Origin: Thauera carbonicopians | GTDB taxonomy: Bacteria; Pseudomonadota; Gammaproteobacteria; Burkholderiales; Rhodocyclaceae | NCBI RefSeq assembly: GCF_025699485.1 | Contig: NZ_JANUXN010000027.1 | Coordinates: 1-40,193, forward strand | Direction: 5' to 3' | DNA length: 40,193 nucleotides | Shown: positions 8,416 through 18,516 of the stretch, in pieces | How the letters are laid out: each line of letters opens with the position of its first letter | Position numbering within the stretch: position 1 is the first letter of the stretch | Translations under genes and position numbers: made by a program | The notes under the pieces: generated by a model | What the model was told of the DNA's origin: nothing | Database searches by the model: none | What the model saw: only the letters and a program-made list of their open reading frames with translations

Positions 8416-9348
8416 ATGCCAAAAGCATCAGATTCACTGGACACCCACCTGCTGCGCGTTCTGTGCACGCTGGTCGCCGAACGCAGCGTCTCGCGCACCG
8501 CGATCAGGCTCAACCAGTCGCAGCCGGCGATCAGCAACGCGCTCAAGCGCCTGCGCGACATGTTCAAGGATCCGCTGTTCGCACTGGAAAAAGGCCGCCT
8601 GATACCGACCGAAAGAGCGCTCGAACTGCACGGCACGGCGCGCAGCATCCTCGGCGACATCGACAAGCTGTTTGCCGAACACAAGCATTTCGAACCGGCC
8701 AGGAGCGCGCAGAGCTTCCGGGTCGGTTCGCCGGATTTCCTCTCCGTGGTCTTTCTTTCAGGCGTCGTCGAGCGCATGCGCCGCGAAGCGCCGCATGCGC
8801 ACCTGATCGTCCATCCGCTGGGGCCGGGTTTCGACTACCAGCGCGCACTCGCCGAAGGCGAGCTCGACATCGTCATCGGCAACTGGCCGACACCACCGGA
8901 CAACCTGCACATGACCACGCTGATCGAGGACGACATCGTCTGCGTGGTGGGGAACACGCATTCGCTGGCGCACACGGGCATCAGCGCCGAACAATACCTG
9001 CGCGCGGCGCACATCGTGCCCATGCCGTATTCGGTGGTCCACCGCGGCGTGGTGGAAACGCATCTGGCGAGCCTGAACCTGTCGCGCAATGCGGCGGTGG
9101 TGCTGCCCTACTTCAGCATGGCACCCTACCTGCTGCCGGGCACCGACCTGGTGTTCACCACCAGCCGCCATTTCGCCCGCCACTTCGCCAGGTTCCTGCC
9201 CCTGGCGGTCCTGCCGCCGCCGCTCGATTTTCCGCGCATGCGCTTCTACCAGCTGTGGCACGAACGCACCCACCTGACCGACAGCCACCGCTGGCTGCGC
9301 GGCCTGCTGGGCGAAGTGGGCCGGCAGGTGCCGAACGAGGAATACTGA
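8416..9348 (+). CDS. LysR-family regulator, NodD/NahR-like branch
   Basis: A 310-residue protein. The N-terminal helix-turn-helix contains LDTHLLRVLCTLVAERSVS and QSQPAISNALKRLRD, a pattern of the NodD/NahR/PcpR branch rather than the CrgA branch of the other LysR gene here. The ligand domain includes GELDIVIGNW and a conserved PMPYS stretch. The gene is divergent from uraD with a shared 167-base promoter region, so it most likely controls the uraD operon. The inducer, perhaps urate or a later ureide, is inferred from context only. Confidence 0.9.
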   Translation: MPKASDSLDTHLLRVLCTLVAERSVSRTAIRLNQSQPAISNALKRLRDMFKDPLFALEKGRLIPTERALELHGTARSILGDIDKLFAEHKHFEPARSAQSFRVGSPDFLSVVFLSGVVERMRREAPHAHLIVHPLGPGFDYQRALAEGELDIVIGNWPTPPDNLHMTTLIEDDIVCVVGNTHSLAHTGISAEQYLRAAHIVPMPYSVVHRGVVETHLASLNLSRNAAVVLPYFSMAPYLLPGTDLVFTTSRHFARHFARFLPLAVLPPPLDFPRMRFYQLWHERTHLTDSHRWLRGLLGEVGRQVPNEEY

Positions 9349-9372
9349 CAGCAGCCCCCCAGCCCGCCGGCG

Positions 9373-9840
9373 CTACTGCCTGAACACCTGTTCCGCCTCG
9401 TCCTCGAGTGCCGGACCTGCGACTTCGACCCCGCGCCCGCCGCGATTGAGGATCTCGCGGCAGCCGATGCGCAGTTCATCGCCCGAAGTCGGCAGCAGCG
9501 CATAGTTGCGCTCGCTGCCGAGCGCATACACGACGCGCTTCACGCCGCTCCAGAAGATGGCGCCGGCGCACATCGCACAGGGCTCGGCACTGGCATAGAG
9601 GGTCGCATCCGCCAGGGTCGCCCGGTCGAATACGCTGCCGGCCTTGCGGACCAGGTTCATCTCGGCATGCCCGGTACCGTCGCACTCGGTCACCTGAGTG
9701 TTCTCCGCCTCCGCCAGCACCTCGCCCCCTGCGCCCACGAGCACCGCACCGTAGGCGCCGTTGCCTTTCGCCTTCGCTTGCCGGGACAATTCGATCGCCA
9801 TGCGCAGATGGCGAAGATCGGTTTCGTCGACTGTATTCAT
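9373..9840 (-). CDS. CDA-fold deaminase, probably guanine deaminase
   Basis: A 155-residue zinc deaminase. The zinc site is complete: His58 and Glu60 in GTGHAEMN, and Cys88 and Cys91 in AEPCAMC. Length and layout match the short bacterial guanine deaminases (GuaD of the Bacillus type), which convert guanine to xanthine; the purine context supports this. The motif is shared with tRNA adenosine and other nucleoside deaminases, so the substrate is not certain. The start at 9840 has AGGAGA upstream. The 265-base gap to gcl is divergent. Confidence 0.8.
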   Translation of the reverse strand: MNTVDETDLRHLRMAIELSRQAKAKGNGAYGAVLVGAGGEVLAEAENTQVTECDGTGHAEMNLVRKAGSVFDRATLADATLYASAEPCAMCAGAIFWSGVKRVVYALGSERNYALLPTSGDELRIGCREILNRGGRGVEVAGPALEDEAEQVFRQ

Positions 9841-9997
9841 GCCTGTCTTCTCCTGTAAATCGGCGGACGCCCTGCGTACCGAAAGCGGACGCATACCCGG
9901 AGGAAGTCTATGCCTTCCTCCGGGCACGGCCATTACCATCCGCTATGTTCCGGATAACGACCTCCTTGTCCTGTGTGGTGTAGGCGCGAAGGCGCCA

Positions 9998-10012
9998 GAT
10001 ACTAAAAGTATC
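9998..10012. promoter_or_regulatory. Palindrome in the deaminase/gcl divergent region
   Basis: GATACT-AAA-AGTATC is a perfect 6-base inverted repeat with a 3-base spacer, about 95 bases before the gcl start. It is the clearest operator-like element of the 265-base divergent gap. The bound regulator is unknown. GATACT could also act as part of a -10 element. Confidence 0.35.
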
Positions 10013-10105
10013 GACAGAAAAGATTTATGCACTCATTCATTCCGTCGCCGCCTGTCTTTATTCTTCAGCCACCCGCTTCATCCACACACCCCAAAGGAGA
10101 TGACA

Positions 10106-11881
<1,776 letters not shown>

Positions 11882-11913
11882 GCAAGCCCGCCGGGCCGTC
11901 CCGGCACGGCCAT

Positions 11914-11933
11914 GCGCCCCCTTCGGGGGGCGC
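11914..11933. repeat. TTCG-loop hairpin between gcl and hyi
   Basis: GCGCCCCC-TTCG-GGGGGCGC forms an 8-base-pair stem with a stable tetraloop in the 109-base gcl-hyi gap. No T-run follows. It may set relative mRNA levels within the operon; function not shown. Confidence 0.45.
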
Positions 11934-11990
11934 TCGCGCAGAGGGAAGGGGCATGACGCGCCCCACGACCGACAATAGGAGAACACGACG

Positions 11991-12770
11991 ATGCCAAGAT
12001 TCGCCGCCAACCTGACCATGCTGTTCAACGAGGTTCCGTTCCTCGAGCGCTTCGAGGCCGCCGCCCAGGCCGGCTTCAAGGGCGTGGAATACCTCTTCCC
12101 CTACGCTTTCGACAAGGAGGCGCTGGCCGAGCAGTTGCAGAAGCACGGCCTCACGCAGGTGCTGCACAACCTGCCGGCCGGAAACTGGGAAGGCGGCGAG
12201 CGCGGCATCGCCTGCCATCCGGACCGCGTCGGCGAGTTCCAGGACGGCGTCGGCCGTGCGATCGAGTACGCCACCACGCTCGGCTGCAAGCAGATCAACT
12301 GCCTGGCCGGCATCACGCCGGCCGGTGCCGATGCCGGCAAGGTCCACGAGACCCTGGTCACCAACCTGCGCTTCGCCGCCGGCAAGCTCGGCGAAGCCGG
12401 CATCCGCCTGCTGGTCGAGCCGATCAACACTTTCGACATCCCCGGCTTCCATGTGAATGGCACCGCGCAGGCGATCGCGCTGATCGACGAAGTGGGCTCG
12501 GACAAGCTCTTCCTGCAGCACGACATCTACCACATGCAGCGCATGGAGGGCGAACTGGCCAACACCATCGCCCGCCACCTGCCGCGCATCGCCCACATGC
12601 AGATCGCCGACAACCCCGGCCGCAACGAGCCGGGCACGGGCGAAATCAACTACGCCTGGCTGTTCCGCTTCATCGACGGCCTCGGCTACGACGGCTGGAT
12701 CGGCTGCGAGTACAAGCCGGCCGCCGGCACCCGCGAAGGGCTGGGCTGGATCCAGGCCCTGGCAGGCTGA
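11991..12770 (+). CDS. hyi: Hydroxypyruvate isomerase
   Basis: A 259-residue TIM-barrel protein of the Hyi/xylose-isomerase-like family, interconverting hydroxypyruvate and tartronate semialdehyde. Typical segments are the N-terminal ANLTMLFNEVPFLERF, LLVEPINTFDIPGF with a metal-binding glutamate, the FLQHDIYHMQ region and IGCEYKP near the end. The start at 11991 has AGGAGA upstream. It lies between gcl and glxR, the standard order in glyoxylate operons. Confidence 0.95.
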   Translation: MPRFAANLTMLFNEVPFLERFEAAAQAGFKGVEYLFPYAFDKEALAEQLQKHGLTQVLHNLPAGNWEGGERGIACHPDRVGEFQDGVGRAIEYATTLGCKQINCLAGITPAGADAGKVHETLVTNLRFAAGKLGEAGIRLLVEPINTFDIPGFHVNGTAQAIALIDEVGSDKLFLQHDIYHMQRMEGELANTIARHLPRIAHMQIADNPGRNEPGTGEINYAWLFRFIDGLGYDGWIGCEYKPAAGTREGLGWIQALAG

Positions 12771-12809
12771 CGCGCACACCACGAACACCGCACTCAAGGA
12801 GACGACATC

Positions 12810-13694
12810 ATGGCAAACATCGGTTTCATCGGACTCGGCATCATGGGCGCGCCCATGGCGGGCCACCTCATCAACGGCGGCTACACCGTGTACACCTTCA
12901 CCCACGGCGAGACGCCCAAGGCGCTGATCGACGCGGGCGCGAAGCAGTGCGCCAGCGGCGCCGAAGTCGCACGCAACGCCGACATCATCATCACGATGGT
13001 GCCCGACACGCCGCACGTGGAAGACGCGCTGTTCAACCCCGAAGGCGTCGCCGCCGGGCTGTCGAAGGGCAAGATCGTGGTCGACATGAGCTCGATCTCG
13101 CCGGTCGCGACCAAGGAGTTCGCCAAGCGCATCAACGCGCTGGGCTGCGAATACCTCGATGCGCCGGTGTCGGGCGGCGAAGTCGGCGCCAAGGCCGCCA
13201 GCCTGACCATCATGGTCGGCGGCAGCGAAACGGCCTTCAACAACGTGAAGCCGATCTTCGAGCTGATGGGCAAGAACATCACCCTGGTCGGCGGCAACGG
13301 CGACGGCCAGATCACCAAGGTCGCCAACCAGATCATCGTCGCGCTGAACATCGAAGCCGTCGGCGAAGCGCTGCTGCTGGCCGCCAAGGCCGGCGCCGAC
13401 CCCGCCAAGGTGCGCCAGGCGCTGATGGGCGGCTTCGCCAACTCGCGCATCCTCGAAGTGCATGGCGAGCGCATGGTCAAGCGCACCTTCGATCCGGGCT
13501 TCCGCATCGAACTGCACCAGAAGGACCTGAACCTGGCGCTGACCACGGCCCGCCAGCTCGGCGTGTCGCTGCCCAACACCGCCACGGCGCAGGAACTGTT
13601 CAATGCCTGCGCCGCGCACGGCGGCAAGGCCTGGGACCACTCGGCGATGGTTCGCGCGCTGGAGAAGATGGCCAATTTCGAAATTGGACAATGA
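12810..13694 (+). CDS. glxR: 2-hydroxy-3-oxopropionate (tartronate semialdehyde) reductase
   Basis: A 294-residue member of the beta-hydroxyacid dehydrogenase family that reduces tartronate semialdehyde to D-glycerate with NAD(P)H. The nucleotide site is GFIGLGIMGAPMAGHL at the N-terminus, substrate loop DAPVSGGEVGA follows, and the catalytic lysine sits in ITKVANQIIV. GarR and GlxR of enteric bacteria share this layout; the position after gcl and hyi favours GlxR. Start 12810 has AAGGAG. The gap from hyi is 39 bases. Confidence 0.95.
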   Translation: MANIGFIGLGIMGAPMAGHLINGGYTVYTFTHGETPKALIDAGAKQCASGAEVARNADIIITMVPDTPHVEDALFNPEGVAAGLSKGKIVVDMSSISPVATKEFAKRINALGCEYLDAPVSGGEVGAKAASLTIMVGGSETAFNNVKPIFELMGKNITLVGGNGDGQITKVANQIIVALNIEAVGEALLLAAKAGADPAKVRQALMGGFANSRILEVHGERMVKRTFDPGFRIELHQKDLNLALTTARQLGVSLPNTATAQELFNACAAHGGKAWDHSAMVRALEKMANFEIGQ

Positions 13695-13822
13695 CGGCCG
13701 GCTTACCGGCCAGCCCCCCCCCCCGACAATAATGAAGTGCCGGCATCGACCGGCACCCGGGCGACGGACCTTCTCCCTCCCCTCGACCGTCCGTCGCCCA
13801 CCCATCGAAGGAGATCATCACG

Positions 13823-14245
13823 ATGCGCCATCTCGCCATCGAAGTCGGATCATTCCGCTTCGTCGCCCGCATGGAAGAAGCCGCTGCGCCCAAGACCTGC
13901 GCCGCTTTCCTAGAACTGCTGCCTTTCTCGAACCAGGTCATCCACTCGCGCTGGAGCGGCGAGGCCGTATGGGTGCCGCTGGGTGAATTCGACACCGGCC
14001 TCGGCTTCGAGAACCACACCAGCCATCCCTCGCGCGGCGACATCCTGCTGTATCCGGGCGGCTTCTCCGAGACGGAGATCCTGTTCACCTATGGCAGCAG
14101 CTGCTTCGCCAGCAAGATGGGACAACTCGCCGGCAACCACTTCCTGACCGTGGTCGAAGGCGGCGATCAACTTTACGAAATGGGCCGCACCGTGCTGTGG
14201 AAGGGCGCGCAGTGGATCCGTTTCACCGACATCGGAGAGCGCTGA
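13823..14245 (+). CDS. DUF3830 family protein, cyclophilin-like fold
   Basis: A 140-residue protein recognised as DUF3830 by RFVARMEEAAAPKTCAAF, the HSRWSGEAVWVPLG stretch and GDILLYPGG. The family is structurally related to cyclophilin-like barrels and its biochemical role is not established to my knowledge. No signal peptide or membrane segment. It follows glxR by 128 bases, with a C11 run and a GGCCGG/CCGGCC hairpin in the gap, and is almost joined to the next gene (2 bases). It may act on a reactive glyoxylate-pathway intermediate, but that is a guess from position. Confidence 0.75.
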   Translation: MRHLAIEVGSFRFVARMEEAAAPKTCAAFLELLPFSNQVIHSRWSGEAVWVPLGEFDTGLGFENHTSHPSRGDILLYPGGFSETEILFTYGSSCFASKMGQLAGNHFLTVVEGGDQLYEMGRTVLWKGAQWIRFTDIGER

Positions 14246-14247
14246 TC

Positions 14248-14667
14248 ATGAAACCCACACACATGCTGAGCCTGGAAGACGCCAGGCGCATCGCCGCCGC
14301 TGCGGAAACCGAGGCACGTGACAACGGCTGGTCGGTCAGCATCGCGATCTGCGACGCCGGCGGCCACGCCCTGTGGCTGCAGCGCATGGACGGCGCACCG
14401 CTGATGAGCGCCGCCGTCGCCCCCGAAAAGGCGCGCACCTGCGTGCTCAGCGGCAAGCCGAGCAAGGTCTACGAAGACATGGTCAACAACGGCCGCTTCG
14501 CCGCGCTGGCGATGCCGGTGGTGCCGCTCGAAGGCGGCGAACCGATCGTCGTCGACGGCAACGTCGTCGGCGCCGTGGGCGTATCCGGCGTCAAGGCCGG
14601 CGAAGATGCCCAGGTTGCCCGCGCAGGCGTGGCCGCCCTTACCGCACATCAGGGAGATGCAGCATGA
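14248..14667 (+). CDS. GlcG/HbpS family protein
   Basis: A 139-residue protein of the GlcG/HbpS-like family. It begins with the ordered LSLEDARRIAAAAETEAR helix and then SVSIAICDAGGHALWLQRMD, the family core, and ends with GVSGVKAGEDAQVARAG. Relatives are encoded in glycolate-oxidase (glc) and other C2 operons and some bind haem or cobalamin; their metabolic role is unclear. Start 14248 sits 2 bases after the DUF3830 stop and the stop overlaps the pyk start by 4 bases (ATGA), showing translational coupling. Confidence 0.85.
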   Translation: MKPTHMLSLEDARRIAAAAETEARDNGWSVSIAICDAGGHALWLQRMDGAPLMSAAVAPEKARTCVLSGKPSKVYEDMVNNGRFAALAMPVVPLEGGEPIVVDGNVVGAVGVSGVKAGEDAQVARAGVAALTAHQGDAA

Positions 14668-16082
14668 AACGCGAACGCAGCGCCCGCATTCTCGCCACCC
14701 TCGGCCCCGCCAGCTCCAGCCGCGAGCAGATTCGCGCGCTGGCCGAGGCCGGCGCCGACGTCTTCCGCCTGAACTTCAGCCACGGCAGCCATGAGGACCA
14801 CGCCGAACGTCTGCGGACGATCCGCGAAGTCGAGCAGGAAATCGGCCGCCCGATCGGCGTGCTGATGGACCTGCAAGGCCCCAAGCTGCGCGTCGGCCGC
14901 TTCGCCGAAGGCAAGGTGACGCTCGCCGCCGGGGCATCCTTCCGCCTCGATCTCGACCCCGCCGCCGGTGACGCCAGCCGTGCCAACCTGCCCCATCCCG
15001 AGATCTTCGCCGCACTCGAAGCCGGCACCGAGCTGCTGCTCGACGACGGCAAGCTGCGCCTGCGCGTCGACGCCTTCGGCGCCGATTTCGCCGAGACCAC
15101 GGTGCTGGTCGGCGGCGTGCTGTCGGACCGCAAGGGCGTCAACGTGCCGGGCGTGGTGCTGCCGATCTCGCCGCTGACCGCCAAGGACCGCGCCGACCTC
15201 GACTTCGGCCTGACCCTGGGCGTCGACTGGGTGGCGCTGTCCTTCGTGCAGCGTGCGGAAGACCTGCGCGAAGCGCGCGAGATCATCGGCGACAGTGCCT
15301 GGATCATGGCCAAGCTGGAAAAGCCCGCAGCCATCGACCAGCTCGAACCCATCGTCGCGCTGGCCGACGGCATCATGGTGGCGCGCGGCGACCTCGGCGT
15401 CGAACTGCCGCCGCAGCAGGTGCCGGTGCTGCAGCGGCGCATCGTGCGCGCCTCCCGCGCCGCCGGCAAGCCGGTGGTGGTCGCCACGCAGATGCTCGAA
15501 TCGATGATCACGTCGCCGGTGCCCACGCGCGCCGAAGCTTCGGACGTCGCCACCGCGATCTACGACGGCGCCGACGCGGTGATGCTGTCGGCCGAATCGG
15601 CTTCCGGCCAGTATCCGGTCGAAGCGGTCAGCATCATGCACCGCATCATCTGCGAAGTGGAGCACGATCCCGCCTGGCGCGCCGGCCTGGAAGCCAGCCA
15701 CACCCCGGCGGCGGCGAACACGCCGGATGCGATCTGCTGCGCGCTGCGCCGCGTCACCGGCCTGCTCGAACCCGCCGCCACCGTGGCCTACACCACGTCC
15801 GGCTTCAGCGCCCTGCGCGCCAGCCGCGAACGTCCGGTGGCGCCCATCCTCGCGCTGACGCGGCAACTGCCGACCGCGCGCCGGCTGGCGCTGGCGTGGG
15901 GCGTGCATGCGGTGCCGTTCGAGGAAGTGCACGATGTCACCGAGATGGTCGAGCACGCCGCGAACACCGCCGTCAGCCATGGCTTCGCCAAGCCCGGCGA
16001 CGACGTCGTCATCATCGCCGGCCTGCCCTTCGGCCACAGCGGCACCACCAACCTGCTGCACGTGGCGCGCATCCCGCGCTGA
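14664..16082 (+). CDS. pyk: Pyruvate kinase
   Basis: A 472-residue pyruvate kinase, phosphoenolpyruvate plus ADP to pyruvate plus ATP. Key blocks are RILATLGPASSS and FRLNFSHGSHEDH at the N-terminus, catalytic lysine in MAKLEKPAAI, the metal and substrate loop MVARGDLGVELP and VVVATQMLESMI. The C-terminal allosteric domain is complete. The start is the ATGA overlap with the GlcG-family gene, so it is translated with the glyoxylate cluster. A strong terminator follows directly. Together with the enolase upstream it would carry glycerate carbon to pyruvate. Confidence 0.96.
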   Translation: MKRERSARILATLGPASSSREQIRALAEAGADVFRLNFSHGSHEDHAERLRTIREVEQEIGRPIGVLMDLQGPKLRVGRFAEGKVTLAAGASFRLDLDPAAGDASRANLPHPEIFAALEAGTELLLDDGKLRLRVDAFGADFAETTVLVGGVLSDRKGVNVPGVVLPISPLTAKDRADLDFGLTLGVDWVALSFVQRAEDLREAREIIGDSAWIMAKLEKPAAIDQLEPIVALADGIMVARGDLGVELPPQQVPVLQRRIVRASRAAGKPVVVATQMLESMITSPVPTRAEASDVATAIYDGADAVMLSAESASGQYPVEAVSIMHRIICEVEHDPAWRAGLEASHTPAAANTPDAICCALRRVTGLLEPAATVAYTTSGFSALRASRERPVAPILALTRQLPTARRLALAWGVHAVPFEEVHDVTEMVEHAANTAVSHGFAKPGDDVVIIAGLPFGHSGTTNLLHVARIPR

Positions 16083-16104
16083 CGAAGCGCTTTCCAGCCC
16101 TCGG

Positions 16105-16138
16105 CACTCTGCCCGCACCGGCAGAGTGCTTTTTTTTT
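16105..16138 (+). terminator. Intrinsic terminator of the gcl-pyk cluster
   Basis: GCACTCTGCC (16105-16114) pairs perfectly with GGCAGAGTGC (16121-16130) over a 6-base loop and is followed by eight T. It begins 22 bases after the pyk stop. Confidence 0.92.
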
Positions 16139-16189
16139 GCGGGAGCGCGGCACCCCCGGCTGAAGCCGCTCCCTACGAAAACCTCCTAT

Positions 16190-17296
16190 TCAGCTCATGG
16201 ACAAGGCGCCGCAGGCCGTGCGCCATTCGCGTGCGAGTTGCGCCATCAATTCCGCCGCCGGCAGCGCCCGCGCCGCGGCCACGCCCTGGCCGGCCCACAG
16301 CGAAAGATGGTCCGCCCGCCCCTGCGCCGCAGCCGCCCGGCGCAAGGGACCGGTGAGGACGTTCTGGACGGGATATGGCGGCACGCTGGCTTCGTCGCCG
16401 GCGAGCCGCTCCATCATCGCGTTGACGATGCCGCGCGCCGGGCGGCCGGAATAGATCCGCGTCACGCGCGTATCCATGGCGCCGGCAGCGGCCATCGCGG
16501 CACGCTGCGCCGGGACGATGCCCGACTCGGCGCAGGCGAGGAAGGCCGTGCCCAGCTGCGCCGCCTGCGCGCCCAATGCCTGCGCCGCGGCGATGCCGCG
16601 CCCGTCCATGATGCCGCCGGCGGCGATCACCGGAATGGACAGCGCATCCACGCACTGCGGCACCAGTGCCATGGTGCCGATCATGCCGGCGGCGAAATCC
16701 TCCGCCGATGGCTGCCCACGGCCTTCCGCCATTCCGCTTCGCGGCAGGAAAGTGCCCCTGTGCCCGCCCGCCTCCATGCCGGAAGCGCAGACCGCGTCCG
16801 CACCCACCGCCTGCCATGCCAGCGCCTCGGCCGGCGTGGTCGCGGTGCCGATCACGAAGCTGCCGGCCTCATCCTTCAGGCGCCGCACCTGCGCCGCATC
16901 GAGGATGCCGAAAGTGAAGCTCGCCACCGCCGGCCGAGCGGCGATCAGCGCCTCGAACTGCGCGCCGAAATCCTCGCACCAGCGCGCCGGTACCTCGGGC
17001 GCCAGGCCGAACTCGGCATACAGCGGCGCGAGCCGCGCCATCGCCGCCTGCACGACGGCAGGATCGGGTGAAGGCATGGCCTGCACGAACAGGTTCATGC
17101 CGAAGGGCTTGCCGGTGGCCGCGCGCACCGCGGCGGCAGCTTCGGCGATCGCCTCGGGTGAACGCATGCCGCAGCCCAGCATGCCGAGCCCGCCCGCCTG
17201 CGAGACTGCGGTGGCCAGCCGAGGCGTGTCGGAGCCCGCCATCGGGCCCTGGATGATGGGCAGGTCGATGCCGAGGCGCTGCAGGAGGGGATTCAT
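16190..17296 (-). CDS. Nitronate monooxygenase (NPD family)
   Basis: A 368-residue FMN-dependent TIM-barrel protein. The N-terminal IQGPMAGSDTPRLA, the central GMEAGGHRGTF and AAGGIMDGRGIAAA are the class I nitronate monooxygenase signatures; the histidine in GGHRG is the proposed catalytic base. It would oxidise alkyl nitronates such as propionate 3-nitronate. The start at 17296 has only a weak GGA upstream, but matches the family N-terminus; the open frame beyond it overlaps the hemerythrin gene. It is convergent with pyk and has no clear link to the neighbours. Confidence 0.88.
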   Translation of the reverse strand: MNPLLQRLGIDLPIIQGPMAGSDTPRLATAVSQAGGLGMLGCGMRSPEAIAEAAAAVRAATGKPFGMNLFVQAMPSPDPAVVQAAMARLAPLYAEFGLAPEVPARWCEDFGAQFEALIAARPAVASFTFGILDAAQVRRLKDEAGSFVIGTATTPAEALAWQAVGADAVCASGMEAGGHRGTFLPRSGMAEGRGQPSAEDFAAGMIGTMALVPQCVDALSIPVIAAGGIMDGRGIAAAQALGAQAAQLGTAFLACAESGIVPAQRAAMAAAGAMDTRVTRIYSGRPARGIVNAMMERLAGDEASVPPYPVQNVLTGPLRRAAAAQGRADHLSLWAGQGVAAARALPAAELMAQLAREWRTACGALSMS

Positions 17297-17421
17297 GGGT
17301 CGGGTTCCGGAGCAAATGGATCGGACAGGTCTCGCCGATGCGAGTGTGGCACGCCCGCGGCAATTGATGAATACAGCTTCAGACGCATCCTGCCGAGCTG
17401 CGCGTGACCGACCGCCCTGCC

Positions 17422-17871
17422 TCAAGCACCCGGCTGACGAGAGCCTCGACGGAACACCAAGGGCGAACCGCCATGCGAGCGCTTCACCATCCAGCTTGCC
17501 AGGGCCGAATCCATGTAATCGGCATGACCGGGAAACCAATCCATGAGGGCATGAGCCAGCTCGCGAACGATTCCAGTGTTCCCGCCGGCGAGCGCCTGCT
17601 GAACTTCACGCACCGACTCCAGCACTTTGGCATGCTCGTCGATATGACAGTCAGCGGCAGGAAAACCGCTGTCCTTCATCCAGCCATCCTCCTCTCCGAA
17701 GTGGGCCGTGGCATGATCGGCAAATGCCGCCAGAGCCTGCCCCAGCGTCGCATCGGGTGCCTGAAGCAATGCATCGACCAACTCGACGAATTCACGATGC
17801 GTGGCATCCATCACCGCATGGCCGAGCAGATACCGATCCTCCCAGCCAAAGCCCACCTGCTCTTCAAGCAT
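17422..17871 (-). CDS. Bacteriohemerythrin
   Basis: A 149-residue single-domain hemerythrin, a di-iron oxygen-binding protein. Metal ligands are visible as His18 or His25 (GHAVMDATH), His57 and Glu61 (HFGEED), His76 and His80 (HIDEH), and His116 with Asp121 (GHADYMD). The domain fills nearly the whole protein, with a basic tail of about 20 residues. Start 17871 follows GGAGAT. It is 41 bases after another hemerythrin-like gene and may be co-transcribed with livF upstream. A role in oxygen storage or delivery to the oxygenases of this region is possible but unproven. Confidence 0.9.
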   Translation of the reverse strand: MLEEQVGFGWEDRYLLGHAVMDATHREFVELVDALLQAPDATLGQALAAFADHATAHFGEEDGWMKDSGFPAADCHIDEHAKVLESVREVQQALAGGNTGIVRELAHALMDWFPGHADYMDSALASWMVKRSHGGSPLVFRRGSRQPGA

Positions 17872-17912
17872 GGTCCATCTCCAAAAAATTCCGAACACGC
17901 ATGACCCGGTTC

Positions 17913-18485
17913 TCAGCCTCCCAGTCCGACCGGCGCGGGGGCGATGTTCACGATTCGGGAGAACAGCGCCGCATACTCGCCCGCCGCTCCCTGCCACGGG
18001 TTGTCGTTGGCCAGAAAGGCGGCATCGATCTCGGCCCAGTCCTCGGCGCTCAAATGGGCTTTGGCGAGCGGAAAGATCATGCGCTCTTCCATGTTCATGT
18101 GTTGCCACTCGTGCGCCGTATACGTCTTGAGTGCCGCCTGGAAGCCGGCCAGGCCGGCAACGCCGTTTTGGCGATAGGTTTCGAGTGCAGTGCGCAGGGC
18201 GGCGATTCGCTCATCGCCCTGGCGATGCTCTTCTTCCAGGTGCTCGATGATCGGCAGCGCCTCTTTGCTGCGCAGGCGCAGCTTGGCAAACAGAAAGGCA
18301 TCCTCCTTCGGGTGATGGACCTTCTCGGGCACTTTGTCGATGTAGTCGATCATGGACGCCATCAGGTTGAAATCGGGCTGCAGCCGCCCGGCCTCGATGC
18401 CGGCGACGAGCGTGCCCAGGCCGCTCAGCATCGCCGCCAGCGCGCGGTGCTCATCGTGGATGATGTCGAGTGATTCGTAGCTCAT
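17913..18485 (-). CDS. Hemerythrin-domain protein (HHE type)
   Basis: A 190-residue protein with the HHE cation-binding pattern: HDEH (10-13), HHPKED (57-62), EHLEEEH (81-87) and HMNMEE (129-134). This is the cytosolic HHE type related to YtfE/RIC-like and oxygen or NO-responsive proteins, not the compact bacteriohemerythrin next door. The ATG at 18485 has AAGGAA upstream; an ATG at 18524 would overlap livF by 8 bases and add 13 unlike residues. The gap to livF is 31 bases, so it can be the tail of the transporter operon. Confidence 0.85.
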   Translation of the reverse strand: MSYESLDIIHDEHRALAAMLSGLGTLVAGIEAGRLQPDFNLMASMIDYIDKVPEKVHHPKEDAFLFAKLRLRSKEALPIIEHLEEEHRQGDERIAALRTALETYRQNGVAGLAGFQAALKTYTAHEWQHMNMEERMIFPLAKAHLSAEDWAEIDAAFLANDNPWQGAAGEYAALFSRIVNIAPAPVGLGG

Positions 18486-18516
18486 GGTCGGGTTCCTTGC
18501 GAATGCAACGCGGGGC

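Noticed and set aside
11914-11933. TTCG hairpin as an intrinsic terminator ending gcl
   Set aside because: No T-run follows, and hyi and glxR, which belong to the same pathway, continue in the same direction; kept only as a hairpin.
16476-17546. + strand frame opposite the nitronate monooxygenase gene
   Set aside because: The - strand frame carries clear monooxygenase motifs; the + strand frame has no recognisable family and a shadow-like composition.
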